DNA of 43,610 nt. Source: Parachlorella kessleri. Its lineage: Eukaryota; Chlorophyta; Trebouxiophyceae; Chlorellales; Chlorellaceae. The notes beneath the pieces were generated by a model. The model was not told where the DNA came from. It saw only the letters and a list, made by a program, of their open reading frames with translations, and did no database searches. The first letter of the stretch is position 1. Each line of letters opens with the position of its first letter. The position numbers and the translations under genes are program-made. Positions 43,090 through 43,610 of the stretch are shown here, piece by piece. The DNA lies in assembly GCA_001598975.1 (NCBI GenBank), contig BBXU01000782.1, forward strand, positions 1 through 43,610, in the 5' to 3' direction.

Positions 43090-43610
43090 CTTGGGTTTGG
43101 CTCGGAGACGGAGGGCTTTGCCTTGGTGGGAAGTTGAATAGACGGTACGTTGTAAGTGAGCGCTGCTTGTCCCATATATATGTTTTATGGCACCCCACGC
43201 GTCCAGCCTCCGTCGAGCACACGCCTAGCGTCCGTTGGGAGTCGGTTGCTCTGCTTAGCCCAGCGGCCATGGGGCCGTGCCACGGCTATTTGCAACAACC
43301 ATTGTCTTGCTAAACGGTTGAGCAACCGAATCAGTTCAGGCTGTCGAACGTACCACTCGGAGCGCCGGCGCCCAGAGGAGTGCCGAGAATCACAACAAAT
43401 GATCCCCTGGCACCTGGGATACTGCCCCTCCTCGGACAACCCCCTCATGCACCAAGGGTACCTTTTAAGATGGAAATGCAAGTGAAAGGAAGGGGTCAGA
43501 CAGCAGTGTGGCGGGTGCCAGCTGCGTCAAAAAGCAGGCAGAATTAGGGAGGGTACCTTTTCCCAAGCTAGGTACCCCATAGTAAAAAACGACCTATTCT
43601 CTCCAGGGGA
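43090..43610. other. Upstream of the TPR gene
   Basis: Overlapping open frames on both strands (43156-43485 + and 43185-43481 -) are shadows of each other, and neither has a recognisable motif. Probably the promoter region of the TPR gene and the start of the next interval. Confidence 0.35.

Noticed and set aside
43156..43485. Paired long frames on opposite strands at the window end
   Set aside because: They mirror each other over the same bases; no motif, splice pattern or homology seen by eye to choose either.

Overview
The window looks like nuclear DNA of a green alga, most likely a trebouxiophyte-type chlorophyte. The genes are cut into short exons by many introns, most 3' splice sites read (C)TGCAG, the sequence is moderately GC-rich, and TGTAA, the chlorophyte polyadenylation signal, follows several stop codons. 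There are no operons, Shine-Dalgarno sites or bacterial gene packing. Taxonomy is inference; the exon models were built by eye from splice sites, codon phase and comparison between paralogs. Exon lists below run in coding order.

Layout. (1) 0.5-9.1 kb holds two small secreted cysteine-rich proteins on the + strand (508-955 and 8192-9114) and, between them on the - strand, two related single-pass membrane proteins (2427-4567 and 6280-7932). (2) 10.3-40.6 kb is dominated by a family of small four-helix membrane proteins of no function known to me. There are seven full-length gene models: 10309-11682 (+), 14539-16820 (+), 18422-19513 (+), 20550-22712 (-), 29105-30989 (-), 32500-33987 (-, with one frameshift) and 38793-40559 (-). 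An eighth, ruined copy lies inverted at 12925-13838. (3) Three genes of recognisable families sit in or beside the array: a SYLF-domain protein (24458-27560, -), a secreted glucose/sorbosone dehydrogenase-like protein (35090-37912, -) and a TPR/HAT-repeat protein with a transit-like N-terminus (41876-43089, -).

The four-helix family splits into a short type (10309 and 18422) and a longer type with a TWWITFF...MDTANTYL signature and often a Thr/Ala/Pro-rich tail. Shared intron positions and phases tie the two types together. The array shows recent rearrangement: an inverted duplication with about 0.9 kb arms, a 149-bp exact duplication across an exon-intron border, decayed LINE 3' ends downstream of both short-type genes, and large microsatellites inside or beside introns. 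Five introns, in three genes, appear to use GC-AG splice sites.

Functionally, most products seem to be at the membrane or secreted, so the region may be a cell-surface or plasma-membrane gene neighbourhood. That is inference from topology only.
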